DNA of 54,649 bases from an uncultured Pelagibacteraceae bacterium (GCA_902584915.1 CACIBQ010000002.1:1-54649); one strand, 5' to 3'; shown: positions 1 through 8,488, counted from the stretch's first letter. Made by a program: numbers and translations. The notes: a model not told the origin generated them from the letters alone.

Positions 1-790
1 TATCCATTCTCACATCAAGAGTTCTTATACCTCTTAAAATTAAATAGGCCTCATCAGGGCTTAATCTGTGCCCAGTTATTCTGTTGGTTGGCTCAACTAA
101 TTTAAATAATTTTTTGTTAATTGCTAAAGTTCCTCCCATTACATCTGAATGTCCTGAATAGTATTTTGTTGCAGAAACAATTGACATATCGAAACCTAAT
201 TTAATTGGTTTGATTAAATATGGTGTTCCCCAGGTATTATCTATCGCTGTGTAAATTTTATATTTTTTAGCTAATGATATAATTTTTTTTAAATCTTGAA
301 ACTCAAAAGTATTGCTTCCAGGATTTTCAACAATAATTAGCTTAGTTTTATTTGAAATTTTATTTTTTAAGTCATCAAAATTTGCGGGGTCATAAAATAT
401 ACTTTTTACTTTAAACTTTTTTAAATAATCTTGCGTTAATAATCTTGTTGGAGAATAAACTGAGTCTGTAACTAAAATTTCATCACCTGGTTCAACTACG
501 CTTAACACAGCTAAAAATACAGCTCCAAAACCCGTTGGAGTTAAGTAAACTTTGTAACATTCTTCCATTTCTTGTAGAATTCTTTGTAAAGCATATGTAG
601 TGGGGGTTCCTTGTCTACCATAATTATAATTTCCACTTCTTGGGTCCTTTAAATATTTTTTTTCTGCTTTTTCAATTTCTTGAACATTCTTAAAAATTAT
701 TGTTGAAGCTCTAACCACTGGTGGATTGACGGATTGATTGTGAAAATCTTTTGCTGTGTGCTTAATAAATGTTCTTAGGCTTGATTTCAT
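1..790 (-). CDS. metC: Cystathionine beta-lyase-like PLP enzyme, C-terminus cut by window
   Basis: An open frame starts at ATG 790 and runs off the left edge (263 codons; family members are near 390). The deduced protein has the Cys/Met-metabolism fold-type I pattern: an early tyrosine-rich YNYGRQGTPT segment, a VENPGS strand, an AIDNTWGTPY aspartate motif, and SATKYYSGHSD, in which K209 is the expected Schiff-base lysine. The family cleaves cystathionine to homocysteine, pyruvate and ammonia in methionine synthesis. AIDNTWGTP fits beta-lyase better than gamma-synthase, but related C-S lyases cannot be excluded. It diverges from the tiny basic-peptide gene. I see no SAM riboswitch in the 76 bp leader. 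Confidence 0.85.
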   Translation of the reverse strand, partial: MKSSLRTFIKHTAKDFHNQSVNPPVVRASTIIFKNVQEIEKAEKKYLKDPRSGNYNYGRQGTPTTYALQRILQEMEECYKVYLTPTGFGAVFLAVLSVVEPGDEILVTDSVYSPTRLLTQDYLKKFKVKSIFYDPANFDDLKNKISNKTKLIIVENPGSNTFEFQDLKKIISLAKKYKIYTAIDNTWGTPYLIKPIKLGFDMSIVSATKYYSGHSDVMGGTLAINKKLFKLVEPTNRITGHRLSPDEAYLILRGIRTLDVRMD

Positions 791-866
791 ATAATATTGA
801 TATTTAAACAACAATGCTATATCCATTCGATAAGTCAATAAAATTTAAGAAAAAGGATTGAATATT

Positions 867-950
867 GTGGGATACCCAAAAAAACATAGAGGCCGAAGAA
901 AAATGGGCTCAAAAAAAAGACGAGCCAGAAAAAAAAATAAGAAAAAGTAA
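867..950 (+). CDS. 27-residue Arg/Lys-rich peptide, possible small ribosomal protein
   Basis: Twenty-seven codons from GTG 867 to TAA 950, preceded by AAAAGGA (851-857) about nine bases upstream, a good ribosome binding site for this AT-rich genome. The product begins MGYPKKHRGRRKMGSKK and ends RARKKNKKK; about two thirds of its residues are Arg, Lys or His and there are no acidic residues. Size and charge match tiny ribosomal proteins such as bTHX (about 26 residues, ending RKKK) or the MGS..KKRRKR start of the bS22/AURKAIP1-like family, but I cannot show homology. GGC, CGA and GCC codons are retained in a poly-A background, which argues for selection on the protein. It lies 12 bp before the next gene. 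Confidence 0.6.
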   Translation: MGYPKKHRGRRKMGSKKRRARKKNKKK

Positions 951-962
951 ACTTATTTAATA

Positions 963-2006
963 ATGGAAATAAAAAATAGTATTCGAAAACTTCGAATATT
1001 TGCATTATTATTATTTATAACTCCATCAATTGGTCTATTAGGCTCATTGATAATACATAACTATTTCGTATCATTTAAATTTACTTATGAATTTAATTAT
1101 AACTTTAAAGAAAATATCCCAGGTAACTCAGTTAGATTTTTGTGCAATGAAGAAAATAATTATTGTATAGAAGTTAAATTTGATAGATTCAAAACTTTAG
1201 ATAACTGTTACAAATATAAAATTATTCATGATTATGTTGATGAAAGCGGAAAAAAAATAGATATAAAACAAAAAAATATTAAAAATTTTCAAGAAAACAT
1301 TTTTTTAAAGATAAGGGTCTCAAATATTATTAATGAAAGTTGTATATTAAATACAAATAGCATGATTTTATATAATATTTTTCCTTTATTTCATGAAAAA
1401 ATATATAAAATAAAAAATAATAAAAAAACTACACTTGGTACTAGCAAAGCAATAAATCCTTTGTTAAATGGAGAAGCATCAATTAGTAATGTAGTAAAAA
1501 GATTTCCAGTAAAATATTTTTTTAAACCTATTTTGTATTTAAGCGTGATTTTAATGATTTTTTATTGGATATATTATAATAGAATCTTAAAAGAGTTAAT
1601 TCATACGAAAAATAATTATTACTTTTTTACATTTGGCATTCTTTCCGCTGCATTTTTGTTCTTACATGTTTTATTTCTTGGTTGGACATTTGAAAGTGAA
1701 ATACTTACAAAACTGAGGAGATCTTTAATTATATTTTTTATATTATTTGAATTATTAGCACAATCATTTCTTCTAAGAAAAATTTTTTTAATAAAAGATA
1801 AAATTAATAATTATCTTAACTTAATTATAGTTTACTCAAAGTTAATATTTGTTTTGGCAGTTTGCTTTTCTACAATTATAATTGTAACAATATTAACTTT
1901 TTACAACCTGGATCCAAATGTTGATTATATATTAGAATGGAATTATTTTTTGTTATTATTATTATTTTATTTTTTGTCCTTTTTAATGTGGAAAAGAAAA
2001 AATTAA
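963..2006 (+). CDS. Unknown multi-pass membrane protein with extracytoplasmic domain
   Basis: I do not recognise this 347-residue protein. It has an N-terminal membrane segment (about residues 12-32), then a hydrophilic region of about 150 residues with four cysteines (61, 68, 82, 127). About five further hydrophobic segments follow (185-205, 220-240, 253-274, 285-311, 326-343) and the tail is Lys/Arg-rich (WKRKN). The layout suggests a periplasmic domain, perhaps disulphide-bonded, anchored by a helical bundle. No enzyme or transporter motif is visible. It follows the basic-peptide gene by 12 bp and its stop overlaps the convergent mnmA stop by 4 bp. Confidence 0.7.
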   Translation: MEIKNSIRKLRIFALLLFITPSIGLLGSLIIHNYFVSFKFTYEFNYNFKENIPGNSVRFLCNEENNYCIEVKFDRFKTLDNCYKYKIIHDYVDESGKKIDIKQKNIKNFQENIFLKIRVSNIINESCILNTNSMILYNIFPLFHEKIYKIKNNKKTTLGTSKAINPLLNGEASISNVVKRFPVKYFFKPILYLSVILMIFYWIYYNRILKELIHTKNNYYFFTFGILSAAFLFLHVLFLGWTFESEILTKLRRSLIIFFILFELLAQSFLLRKIFLIKDKINNYLNLIIVYSKLIFVLAVCFSTIIIVTILTFYNLDPNVDYILEWNYFLLLLLFYFLSFLMWKRKN

Positions 2007-3121
2007 TTTTTTGTTATCCATCCACCTCCTAAAACTTTGTACCCATTTATATTTTTAGAATAAAATACGCAAGCTTGGCCGGGAGATATTCCATGCTCAT
2101 CTTCTAATAAATTTACAAAAGCAATATTTTTATCTAATTCTATAGTTGATTTTATCAATTTTCCAGTTGACCTAACCTTAACAAATATTTCTTTATTTAA
2201 TTCATCTAGGTCACACAAAAGATTTAAATTTTTTAATTTTATTTTTTTTTGAGCTAAATATTTTTTTTGACCTACAGTAATTTCATTTTTTTCAGCATTT
2301 ATTTCTATTACGTAAAGTGGTTCTTTGTCTGAAACTTTTATTCCACGTCTTTGACCAATTGTAAAATTTACAATCCCTTCGTGAACTCCTATTACTTTTC
2401 CATTGATGTTCTTAATGTTTCCTTTTTTATATGATTCTGGTTTATATTTTTTTATGACTGAAGAATAATCTCCATTTGGTACAAAACATATATCTTGGCT
2501 GTCTGGTTTTTCAGCAACGTTAAGATCTAATTTTTTTGCAATTTCTCTTGTTTCGCTTTTCATCATTCTTCCTAAAGGAAATCTCAAGTAATTTAGTTGA
2601 TCACGTGTTGTATTAAATAAAAAATAACTTTGGTCCCTATTTTCATCTATTGCTCTATACAGATCTGTTTGATTATTTTCAGTAATACTTTTTACATAAT
2701 GACCTGTAATTAATGCATCTGCACCAATATTTTTACTTTCTTCGAAAAGATCTTTAAATTTTACTGTTTGATTACATTGAACGCATGGTATTGGTGTTTC
2801 ACCAGCTAAGTAACTTTCTACAAAATTATCGATCACACCTTTTTTAAACTTTGATTGATAGTATAAAATTTTATGCTCTATATCTAACTTATCTGCAACT
2901 CTTTTAGCATCCATTATATCTTGGCCAGCACAACACTGTTTAGATTTTGCTGTTTGTTGACTATCATCGTAAAGTTTTAATGTTACTCCTATTACTTTAA
3001 AACCTTCTTTCTTCATCATTCCAGCTACTGTGGATGAGTCAACACCTCCAGACATTGCAACAACTACTTTTGTATCTTTAGGCTCTTTTTCTATGCCAAT
3101 TGAGTTAATTTTATTTTTCAT
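2003..3121 (-). CDS. mnmA: tRNA-specific 2-thiouridylase MnmA
   Basis: MnmA activates U34 of Lys, Glu and Gln tRNAs with ATP and inserts sulfur to give s2U. The 372-residue protein has the PP-loop SGGVDSS near residues 24-30. It also has the catalytic-cysteine segment [14 protein letters not shown] (C113/C116) and the second cysteine in DSQDICF (C212). GHYVK and FTIGQRRG are typical of the family, as is the C-terminal beta-barrel ending [10 protein letters not shown] chose ATG 3121. The frame can extend to a TTG at 3163, but that would collide with the divergent DUF3553 start and adds residues unlike the family. Its 3' end overlaps the neighbouring membrane gene by 4 bp. Confidence 0.95.
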   Translation of the reverse strand: MKNKINSIGIEKEPKDTKVVVAMSGGVDSSTVAGMMKKEGFKVIGVTLKLYDDSQQTAKSKQCCAGQDIMDAKRVADKLDIEHKILYYQSKFKKGVIDNFVESYLAGETPIPCVQCNQTVKFKDLFEESKNIGADALITGHYVKSITENNQTDLYRAIDENRDQSYFLFNTTRDQLNYLRFPLGRMMKSETREIAKKLDLNVAEKPDSQDICFVPNGDYSSVIKKYKPESYKKGNIKNINGKVIGVHEGIVNFTIGQRRGIKVSDKEPLYVIEINAEKNEITVGQKKYLAQKKIKLKNLNLLCDLDELNKEIFVKVRSTGKLIKSTIELDKNIAFVNLLEDEHGISPGQACVFYSKNINGYKVLGGGWITKN

Positions 3122-3162
3122 AAAGTTGTATTTACACTCTTTTACTTTATAAGTGAAACACA

Positions 3163-3351
3163 ATGATATTTGACTTTGAACCTGGAGACAAAGTAATAAA
3201 TCCTAGCAATAAAGAATGGGGTATCGGTCAAATTCAATCGATAATAAAAGAAAAAATTACAGTTAACTTTGAAAATGTTGGAAAAAAAGTAATTAATGGA
3301 AATATAATTTCACTAGAAAAATTTAACATATATGGAAACAAAAAAGATTGA
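3163..3351 (+). CDS. DUF3553 family small protein
   Basis: A 62-residue protein with the FEPGDKV.NP...[10 protein letters not shown]...[13 protein letters not shown] pattern of DUF3553, a short beta-rich domain found in alphaproteobacteria and reminiscent of the CarD/TRCF RNA-polymerase-interacting fold. The biochemical role is not known. It is divergent from mnmA with a 41 bp gap to the preferred mnmA start, and its last 20 bp overlap the start of the following phosphatase gene, so the two are probably co-translated. Confidence 0.8.
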   Translation: MIFDFEPGDKVINPSNKEWGIGQIQSIIKEKITVNFENVGKKVINGNIISLEKFNIYGNKKD

Positions 3352-4099
3352 AGTAATAATTAAAGATTTAACACAAGTTTTTTTTGAGGCTGGAGATCTT
3401 TCTATTGAATTAAGAAATAAAGGATTAACAAAGAATGTTAAAAAAGACAACACACCAGTGACCAACGGTGATATTGAAGTTAACAACATTATATTAAATA
3501 ATTTAAAAAAAATTTCTCCTTCTATTCCAATAGTATCTGAAGAAACATCAGAAAATAAAAATTTAGATTTAAATACGTTTTGGTTAGTCGATCCAATTGA
3601 TGGAACATATGATTATATTAATAATAGAGATGAGTTCACACTTAACGCTGGATTAATAATTAATAAAGTTGCCGTAGCAGGAATTATATATGCGCCTGCA
3701 AAAAAAAGAATGTTTTATTCATATGGTAATAACATTAGTTATGAACTTAATAACAGTAATGAAAAAGTTCTTAATAATAAAAATATAGATAAAAATAATA
3801 TTAGAGCTGTAAGTTACTCAAATAATTTAAAGCCTGAAATTATAGAAATTCACAAAAAACTTAGAGTAAAAGAGTATGTTAAAATGAAAAGTTCTTTAAA
3901 GTTTTGTGTAATTGCTGCTGGTGAATTTCATGTCTATGTGGCTGAACCTAGAGCTAAAGAATGGGATATTGCAGCTGGACATGCAATATTAAAAAATTCA
4001 GGTGGCACTGTTACAGATTTAGATGGTAAAGAAATTTTATATGGTAAAAATGAATTTAAAAACCCTGGTATAATTTTAAAATCTACTGCTGACCTGTAA
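3332..4099 (+). CDS. cysQ: Inositol-monophosphatase-fold phosphatase, CysQ-like
   Basis: A 255-residue Mg2+-dependent phosphatase of the IMPase superfamily. Metal-binding elements are visible: VSEETSE (E70/E71), WLVDPIDGTYDYINNRDEFT (D87, D90, G91, T92) and EWDIAAGHAIL near the C-terminus. Inserted-loop pattern and length suit 3'(2'),5'-bisphosphate nucleotidase (CysQ), which recycles PAP from sulfate assimilation. Many SAR11 bacteria use reduced sulfur, so the physiological substrate here is uncertain. The start overlaps DUF3553 by 20 bp and the stop is shared with the next small gene in TAATG. Confidence 0.8.
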   Translation: METKKIEVIIKDLTQVFFEAGDLSIELRNKGLTKNVKKDNTPVTNGDIEVNNIILNNLKKISPSIPIVSEETSENKNLDLNTFWLVDPIDGTYDYINNRDEFTLNAGLIINKVAVAGIIYAPAKKRMFYSYGNNISYELNNSNEKVLNNKNIDKNNIRAVSYSNNLKPEIIEIHKKLRVKEYVKMKSSLKFCVIAAGEFHVYVAEPRAKEWDIAAGHAILKNSGGTVTDLDGKEILYGKNEFKNPGIILKSTADL

Positions 4100-4245
4100 T
4101 GGATGAAAGATTAAGAATAATACTAATTATAATAGTATCAGTTTCAATTTTTGGTCTATTGGTATTTGTTTTTGTAAGAAACTATATTAAAAGAAAATTA
4201 GAATATTATCTTAAAGAAAAAAATAAAAACAGCAAATTAAAGTAA
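4099..4245 (+). CDS. 48-residue single-span membrane peptide
   Basis: The ATG at 4099 shares its A with the cysQ TAA (TAATG), which indicates translational coupling. The product has a short charged N-terminus (MDERLR), one hydrophobic helix of about 20 residues rich in Ile, Val and Phe, then a positively charged tail (KRKLEYYLKEKNKNSK). This suggests an inner-membrane peptide with a cytoplasmic basic tail. It ends inside the convergent recX gene, overlapping it by 9 bp. Family unknown. Confidence 0.6.
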   Translation: MDERLRIILIIIVSVSIFGLLVFVFVRNYIKRKLEYYLKEKNKNSKLK

Positions 4246-4800
4246 ATTTATTATTTTTAAATATTCATCTTTTTCAATATCAATAACTCTTTTTGATGTT
4301 TCAAAAGTAAATCCGGATCTAGCTAGAATACCTAAATCTTTTTTCATGAATAATGGTCTGTTATTTTCATCTCTTGCTGGTCCAATTCTTTTTTTTTTAC
4401 AAATTTTAATTGCTGAAAAAAAATCCTGATCTTCATTATTTTCTTTAATATTACTGAGAGTTTCATTGATATATTGATGCCTAATGCCTTTTGCTAAAAG
4501 ATAATTTCTGATTTTATTTATAGAAGTTCCCCTCTGAATTAAGCTTTTAGCTTTTGTGCTAGAATAAAATTTATCATTAATAAACTTAGTTTTTTCAAGA
4601 TCTTCTAATACAACATCAATCAAGTCAGTTATATTCTTTTTGCTTACATTGGCTATATTAGTTTTTAAATATTTTTTTAATAAATAAGTTCTAAGTTGTT
4701 GTTTTGAAGGTGCGTATTTTTCAATATAAACGAACGCAAAATTTCTCATTTCCTCAACTGTTGCTTCTAAGTTTTTCTTTCTATTTTTTATAGGAATCAT
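4237..4800 (-). CDS. recX: RecX-family regulatory protein
   Basis: A 187-residue, mainly helical, Lys-rich protein with RecX-type tandem three-helix repeats. A first repeat around residues 15-60 contains AFVYIEKYAPSKQQLRTYLLKKYLK. A second contains the FINDKFYSSTKAKSLIQRGTSINKIRNYLLAKGI signature, followed by a third with an ARSGFTFETSKRVI end. RecX binds RecA filaments and modulates strand exchange. No recA lies next to it. It is divergent from the ABA4-like gene with a 28 bp gap. Confidence 0.8.
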   Translation of the reverse strand: MIPIKNRKKNLEATVEEMRNFAFVYIEKYAPSKQQLRTYLLKKYLKTNIANVSKKNITDLIDVVLEDLEKTKFINDKFYSSTKAKSLIQRGTSINKIRNYLLAKGIRHQYINETLSNIKENNEDQDFFSAIKICKKKRIGPARDENNRPLFMKKDLGILARSGFTFETSKRVIDIEKDEYLKIINLL

Positions 4801-4828
4801 TATTTAAAGTTATATAATATAATTTTAT

Positions 4829-5302
4829 ATGCTCGAGCAAATATCAACTTACTTTACATTTGAAATGGTTTATCTCTGGTTGAATATAGGAGTTATTCCT
4901 TTTTGGTTAGTACTGATTTTTTTTCCAAATTCTAAATTGGGTAGTATTTTTGTGAGTTCTATATTTCCAATTTTTATACTAAGTGGGACCTATATTTTTG
5001 TTATTTATAAATCTTTTCTAGGTTCTTATGATTTTGTTGAAAATTTTAATTTGTATCTGGGAATAGATAATTTAAGTGATTTATTTTCAAATAAAGAATT
5101 TTTGATAATTTTTTGGATTCATTTTTTAGCGATAAATCTTTTTTGTGGATCATGGATTTCTAGGGATGGGTCTAGACTAGCAATATCAAAGTATTTAACT
5201 TTTTTTCCACTAATAGTAACTTACTTTATTGGTCCTTTAGGTATTTTTATCTATTGGGTAATAAGAATTTTTTATGCAAAAAAAATAAGTTTATATGACT
5301 AA
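4829..5302 (+). CDS. ABA4-like (DUF4281) integral membrane protein
   Basis: A 157-residue protein with four hydrophobic segments (about 12-30, 40-62, 92-112, 122-147). The WIHFLAINLFCGSWISRDG core and GPLGIFIYWVIRIF end match the ABA4-like family, whose plant member is needed for neoxanthin synthesis. Bacterial homologues have no established reaction and occur in carotenoid-containing and other bacteria. No carotenoid gene is present in this window, so a pigment role is only suggested by family. It is convergent with the rhodanese gene, 10 bp apart. Confidence 0.75.
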   Translation: MLEQISTYFTFEMVYLWLNIGVIPFWLVLIFFPNSKLGSIFVSSIFPIFILSGTYIFVIYKSFLGSYDFVENFNLYLGIDNLSDLFSNKEFLIIFWIHFLAINLFCGSWISRDGSRLAISKYLTFFPLIVTYFIGPLGIFIYWVIRIFYAKKISLYD

Positions 5303-5312
5303 AAATAAATCT

Positions 5313-5699
5313 TTATTTCTTAATTTTAAACTTAGAGTTTTTAAGCGCTGCAAAACCTCCTTGAATATGAGAGACTTTTTTATAACCCATTTCATTTAAA
5401 GTTTTAGCGGCTAAAGCTGACCTTCCTCCAGCGGCACAAAACAATACAGTCTCTTTATTAAGATCTATAATTCCATTTTGAATTAAAGCACTATTTGGAT
5501 CGAGTTGAAATTCAAGAAGACCTCTTGAAATATTTATTGAATTTTCAAGTGTACCTGTTTGATCGAGTTCAGTTTTATCTCTTATATCAATTATATTACA
5601 ATTGTTTTCTTCTAAAAGCTTGTAAGCATCATCAACTGATATAGTCTTAACTTCTTGCATTGCTTCAGAAACTAGGGTTTGCGATGTTTTTATAGACAT
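5313..5699 (-). CDS. Single-domain rhodanese sulfurtransferase
   Basis: A 128-residue protein with one rhodanese domain. The CH2A-type ...NIIDIRDKTEL strand, the GLLEF.LDP loop and the active-site loop LFCAAGGRSALAA are all present, with C88 as the probable persulfide-carrying cysteine. Single-domain rhodaneses transfer sulfane sulfur or act in thiol chemistry. There is no signal peptide, so it is probably cytoplasmic. Only 19 bp separate its start from the divergent glycosyltransferase gene. Confidence 0.85.
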   Translation of the reverse strand: MSIKTSQTLVSEAMQEVKTISVDDAYKLLEENNCNIIDIRDKTELDQTGTLENSINISRGLLEFQLDPNSALIQNGIIDLNKETVLFCAAGGRSALAAKTLNEMGYKKVSHIQGGFAALKNSKFKIKK

Positions 5700-5718
5700 A
5701 GTAAGTATATAATAATTT

Positions 5719-6705
5719 ATGCAAACAAATATATTAAAAAAAATTTTTGTAAAGCTAATTAAAACGTTTGGATTTGAAATAATTGATCAAAATCAATTTA
5801 AGTCTCCTACTTTAAATAAAGAACTGAACGAAAAACTATCAATTTTGAATAAATCAATTGTTTTGCCACTTGGTGAAGTAAAGTTAAAGAGAAAAATTAA
5901 TGATCTTCTTATTATATTTAGAACAAATTCAAATATTGATATTTGGGACCAAAACAAAAAAAGAATTTTCGAATCAGATAAAATTGAATATGTTAAAAGA
6001 TCTTTAAATTCTTTAATTAGGGCTGTAAATAATTTAAATCAAAATTACCCTTCAATAAAAGTTAACATGATAATTGTAGATGATAATTCAAAAAGTAAAA
6101 ATCTTGACAAAATAATTAGCATTCTTGATAAATCTAAACATAATTACGAAATAATTAATCACAATAATTCTGAACATAAAAATGTAATTAAAAATCAAAA
6201 AACTGCAGATACTTTTTCAAATTTATCAAGCTTACTCAAAAGTTTTGAGGTAGGAAAAAATAAAGGGAAAGACTTAGTTTATTTTGTTGAGGATGACTAT
6301 CTACATTTTGAATATTCATTAGAGGAGATGGTTGGAACATACGAAAGAATTGCTTCTCAATTAGAAAAAGATCTAATAATTTGCCCTGCTGATTACCCTT
6401 TTCTCTACATGAACAATGAAAAAACAAATCTTTTAATAGGTAACAAACGACACTGGAGGACTACAAATAAAACCTTGTGTACCTTAATGACTTCAAAGGA
6501 AATTATAGATAAATATTGGGATAATTTTTATCAAAATTGTCTTGATAGACATGATCCTTTTGAAAAATATTTAAATCAAATATATGAAAAAGAAATTTGT
6601 ATTTCTCCTATTAAATCTCTATCTATTCACATTACAAACATTAATTCTAGTTACGGTTTGTCTCCATTTATAGATTATAAATCACTGTGGGAAGAAAACT
6701 CTTAA
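5719..6705 (+). CDS. Glycosyltransferase-like protein (GT-A fold)
   Basis: A 328-residue protein resembling family 2-type glycosyltransferases. It has a first strand LLIIFRTNSN, a nucleotide-sugar-type VNMIIVDDNSKS segment and a central FVEDDYLHFEYS acidic motif likely to bind the metal and diphosphate. A receptor-side region with RHWRTT and CLDRHDPFEKYL follows. No membrane segment or signal peptide is visible, so it is probably cytoplasmic or peripheral. Donor and acceptor cannot be predicted. It stands alone rather than in a polysaccharide cluster and ends just before a strong bidirectional terminator. Confidence 0.65.
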   Translation: MQTNILKKIFVKLIKTFGFEIIDQNQFKSPTLNKELNEKLSILNKSIVLPLGEVKLKRKINDLLIIFRTNSNIDIWDQNKKRIFESDKIEYVKRSLNSLIRAVNNLNQNYPSIKVNMIIVDDNSKSKNLDKIISILDKSKHNYEIINHNNSEHKNVIKNQKTADTFSNLSSLLKSFEVGKNKGKDLVYFVEDDYLHFEYSLEEMVGTYERIASQLEKDLIICPADYPFLYMNNEKTNLLIGNKRHWRTTNKTLCTLMTSKEIIDKYWDNFYQNCLDRHDPFEKYLNQIYEKEICISPIKSLSIHITNINSSYGLSPFIDYKSLWEENS

Positions 6706-6733
6706 AAAAAAGGCCCGAGTTACCGGGCCTTTT
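6704..6733. terminator. Bidirectional Rho-independent terminator
   Basis: The inverted repeat GGCCCG (6712-6717) / CGGGCC (6724-6729) has a 6-base loop. It is flanked by an A-run on the left and TTTT on the right, so the hairpin plus U-tract works on both strands. It separates the convergent glycosyltransferase gene and amt and is one of very few GC-rich spots in the region. Confidence 0.9.
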
Positions 6734-6772
6734 AATATTGTTAACGTGAAAGGGAGAATTATATTCCGCTAA

Positions 6773-8068
6773 CTAATCTCTTATTGCGTAAGCAATTACT
6801 CCAGTCTCGGTAACGTCGGTACCTTTTAGTTCACCTTCTTTACTTAATCTAATACCAATTGTATTTTTCATAATCGCCCAAACAATAAGCGATGCAACGA
6901 ATACAAAGACATTAATTGAAACTACTCCAAGTAATTGAGCGCCAAAATTTGTATCTGGGTTAGTTATTGGTACAGCTAATGTTCCCCAAATTCCAGCAAA
7001 CAAGTGTGCAGGTACAGCACCTACAACATCGTCTATTTTTAGAGAGAACAATAATTTTGTTCCAAATACAACTATAACACCACCGACAGCTCCAATTAAA
7101 ATTGCTGCCATTGGTGACGGCATAAGTGGTTCTGCTGTAATTGCAACTAATCCACCGATACATCCATTTAACATTTGAATGACGTCTGTTTTACCAAACC
7201 CTAATCTTGTTACAAAAGCTGCAGCCATAACTCCACCTGCGCCTGCTAAGAATGTATTCATAAAGATAGTTGATACTGCAATAGCATCGTCTGCTGTTCC
7301 CATTGCTAATTGTGAACCACCATTAAATCCAAACCAACCTAACCATAGAATAAATATACCTATTGTTACCAGTGGAATGGATGATGCTGCATAAGGTTTT
7401 AAAGCTTTTGCTTCGCCTTTACTTCCAAATCTACCTAATCTTGGCCCTAACAATATGGCACCTGCTAATGCAGCTGCACCTCCTGTTGAGTGAACAAGTG
7501 TTGATCCAGCAAAGTCTGAAAAGCCAGCGGATGCTAACCATCCACCACCCCATTGCCATCCCATAACAATTGGATAAATAATTCCTGATAATATTGCAGC
7601 AAATAAAAAGAACGGCCACAGTTTAATTCTTTCTGCTAATGTTCCAGATACAATAGAAACTGTTGTTGCACAGAATACCATTTGAAAATACCAATCTGAA
7701 CCATCAGAATATCCCGTATCTACAGCACTTGCATCTGACCACGGTATAAATTTACCTATGTAACCACCCTCGGGTATGCCATAAGCCAAATTATATCCAA
7801 AAAGCCAAAACATTATTCCTGCTATTGAAAATAAACCAATATTTTTAGCGCAAATTACAGATACACTTTTTGATGTAACCGATCCTGCTTCTAACATGGC
7901 AAAACCAGCTGCCATAAACATGACTAGAAATCCACAAACTAAAAATAAAAAAGTATTTAAAATAAATCCTACTTCTGCTGAAACTGTTGTTTCTGCTGCA
8001 GCTGGCATTATAAACCATAATGATAGTCCAACTGTTAAGAAGGATATTTTTTTTATAAATCTAAACAT
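6773..8068 (-). CDS. amt: Ammonium transporter Amt
   Basis: A 431-residue, 11-12-helix ammonium channel with an N-terminal signal-like segment ending PAAAETTVS. Family landmarks include FAMLEAGSV near the start, a GFNGGSQLAMG pore segment, STGGAAALAGAILLGPRLGR, MLNGCIGGLVAITAE and DDVVGAVPAHLFAGIWGT. It imports ammonium across the inner membrane. I prefer ATG 8068, with GAGGAG four bases upstream (8073-8078), over a TTG at 8080. No glnK is adjacent. A palindrome (8146-8160) in the leader could be a regulatory site. Confidence 0.95.
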   Translation of the reverse strand: MFRFIKKISFLTVGLSLWFIMPAAAETTVSAEVGFILNTFLFLVCGFLVMFMAAGFAMLEAGSVTSKSVSVICAKNIGLFSIAGIMFWLFGYNLAYGIPEGGYIGKFIPWSDASAVDTGYSDGSDWYFQMVFCATTVSIVSGTLAERIKLWPFFLFAAILSGIIYPIVMGWQWGGGWLASAGFSDFAGSTLVHSTGGAAALAGAILLGPRLGRFGSKGEAKALKPYAASSIPLVTIGIFILWLGWFGFNGGSQLAMGTADDAIAVSTIFMNTFLAGAGGVMAAAFVTRLGFGKTDVIQMLNGCIGGLVAITAEPLMPSPMAAILIGAVGGVIVVFGTKLLFSLKIDDVVGAVPAHLFAGIWGTLAVPITNPDTNFGAQLLGVVSINVFVFVASLIVWAIMKNTIGIRLSKEGELKGTDVTETGVIAYAIRD

Positions 8069-8145
8069 AAAACTCCTCAAATTAATTTTGAAACTTTTAT
8101 ATTTAAAAATTTAATTAAAACTAATGTTTATGATAAAAAATAGGT

Positions 8146-8160
8146 ATGCAGTTTTTGCAT
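8146..8160. promoter_or_regulatory. Palindrome upstream of amt, possible operator
   Basis: ATGCA-GTTTT-TGCAT is a perfect 5-bp-arm palindrome about 80 bp upstream of the amt start and next to the HU terminator hairpin. Its TGCA-N5-TGCA spacing recalls half-sites of nitrogen regulators, but it lacks the full NtrC consensus. Only the repeat itself is observed; binding is inference. Confidence 0.3.
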
Positions 8161-8165
8161 GTAGA

Positions 8166-8200
8166 AACAGCCTTTACTAATTAAATTAATAAAGGCTGTT
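8166..8200 (-). terminator. Hairpin downstream of HU gene
   Basis: AACAGCCTTTA (8166-8176) and TAAAGGCTGTT (8190-8200) form a perfect 11-bp stem with a 13-base loop, starting 13 bp after the HU stop codon. On the minus strand it is followed by only three U residues, so it may be a weak terminator or an mRNA 3'-end stabiliser. Confidence 0.6.
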
Positions 8201-8212
8201 AAAAATAAAGAA

Positions 8213-8488
8213 TTATCGATTGAAAACTTCTTTAAGCGCTTTTGCTGGTAAAAATTTTACCTTTTGAGAAGCAGCGATCTGAATTTGTTCACCAGTTCTT
8301 GGATTTCTACCAACTCTAGCTTTTCTTTTTGCGACTTTATAAGTACCAAAACCTGCAATTTTTACTGAATCATCGTTCTTTAACGCGTCCAATATAGTGT
8401 TGGTAATAGTATCAAAAGTACGCTCAGCATCAGCTTTGCTTTGATTTAGCTTATCTGAAAGTTTTGCTATTAGTTGTTTTTTGTTCAT
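8213..8488 (-). CDS. hup: HU-family nucleoid DNA-binding protein
   Basis: A 91-residue histone-like protein with the HU/IHF signature: helical MNKKQLIAKLSDKL N-terminus, VKIAGFGTYKVAKRKARVGRNPRTGE with the DNA-arm tip RNPRTGE, and KFLPAKALKEVFNR at the end. HU dimers bend and compact DNA. The start is supported by TGGAG six bases upstream. It is a monocistronic gene between rseP and amt with its own 3' hairpin. HU and IHF subunits cannot be separated with full certainty, but the arm sequence favours HU. Confidence 0.93.
   Translation of the reverse strand: MNKKQLIAKLSDKLNQSKADAERTFDTITNTILDALKNDDSVKIAGFGTYKVAKRKARVGRNPRTGEQIQIAASQKVKFLPAKALKEVFNR

Noticed and set aside
791-866. SAM riboswitch upstream of metC
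   Set aside because: The 76-bp leader has no recognisable SAM-II or SAM-V core or stable stems.
3122-3163. TTG-initiated N-terminal extension of mnmA
   Set aside because: It adds 14 residues unlike the family, overlaps the divergent DUF3553 start, and an ATG at 3121 gives the usual N-terminus.
6960-7619. Several small frames inside amt on both strands
   Set aside because: They are shadows of the conserved amt frame, with no ribosome sites and low-complexity or Cys/Trp-rich translations.
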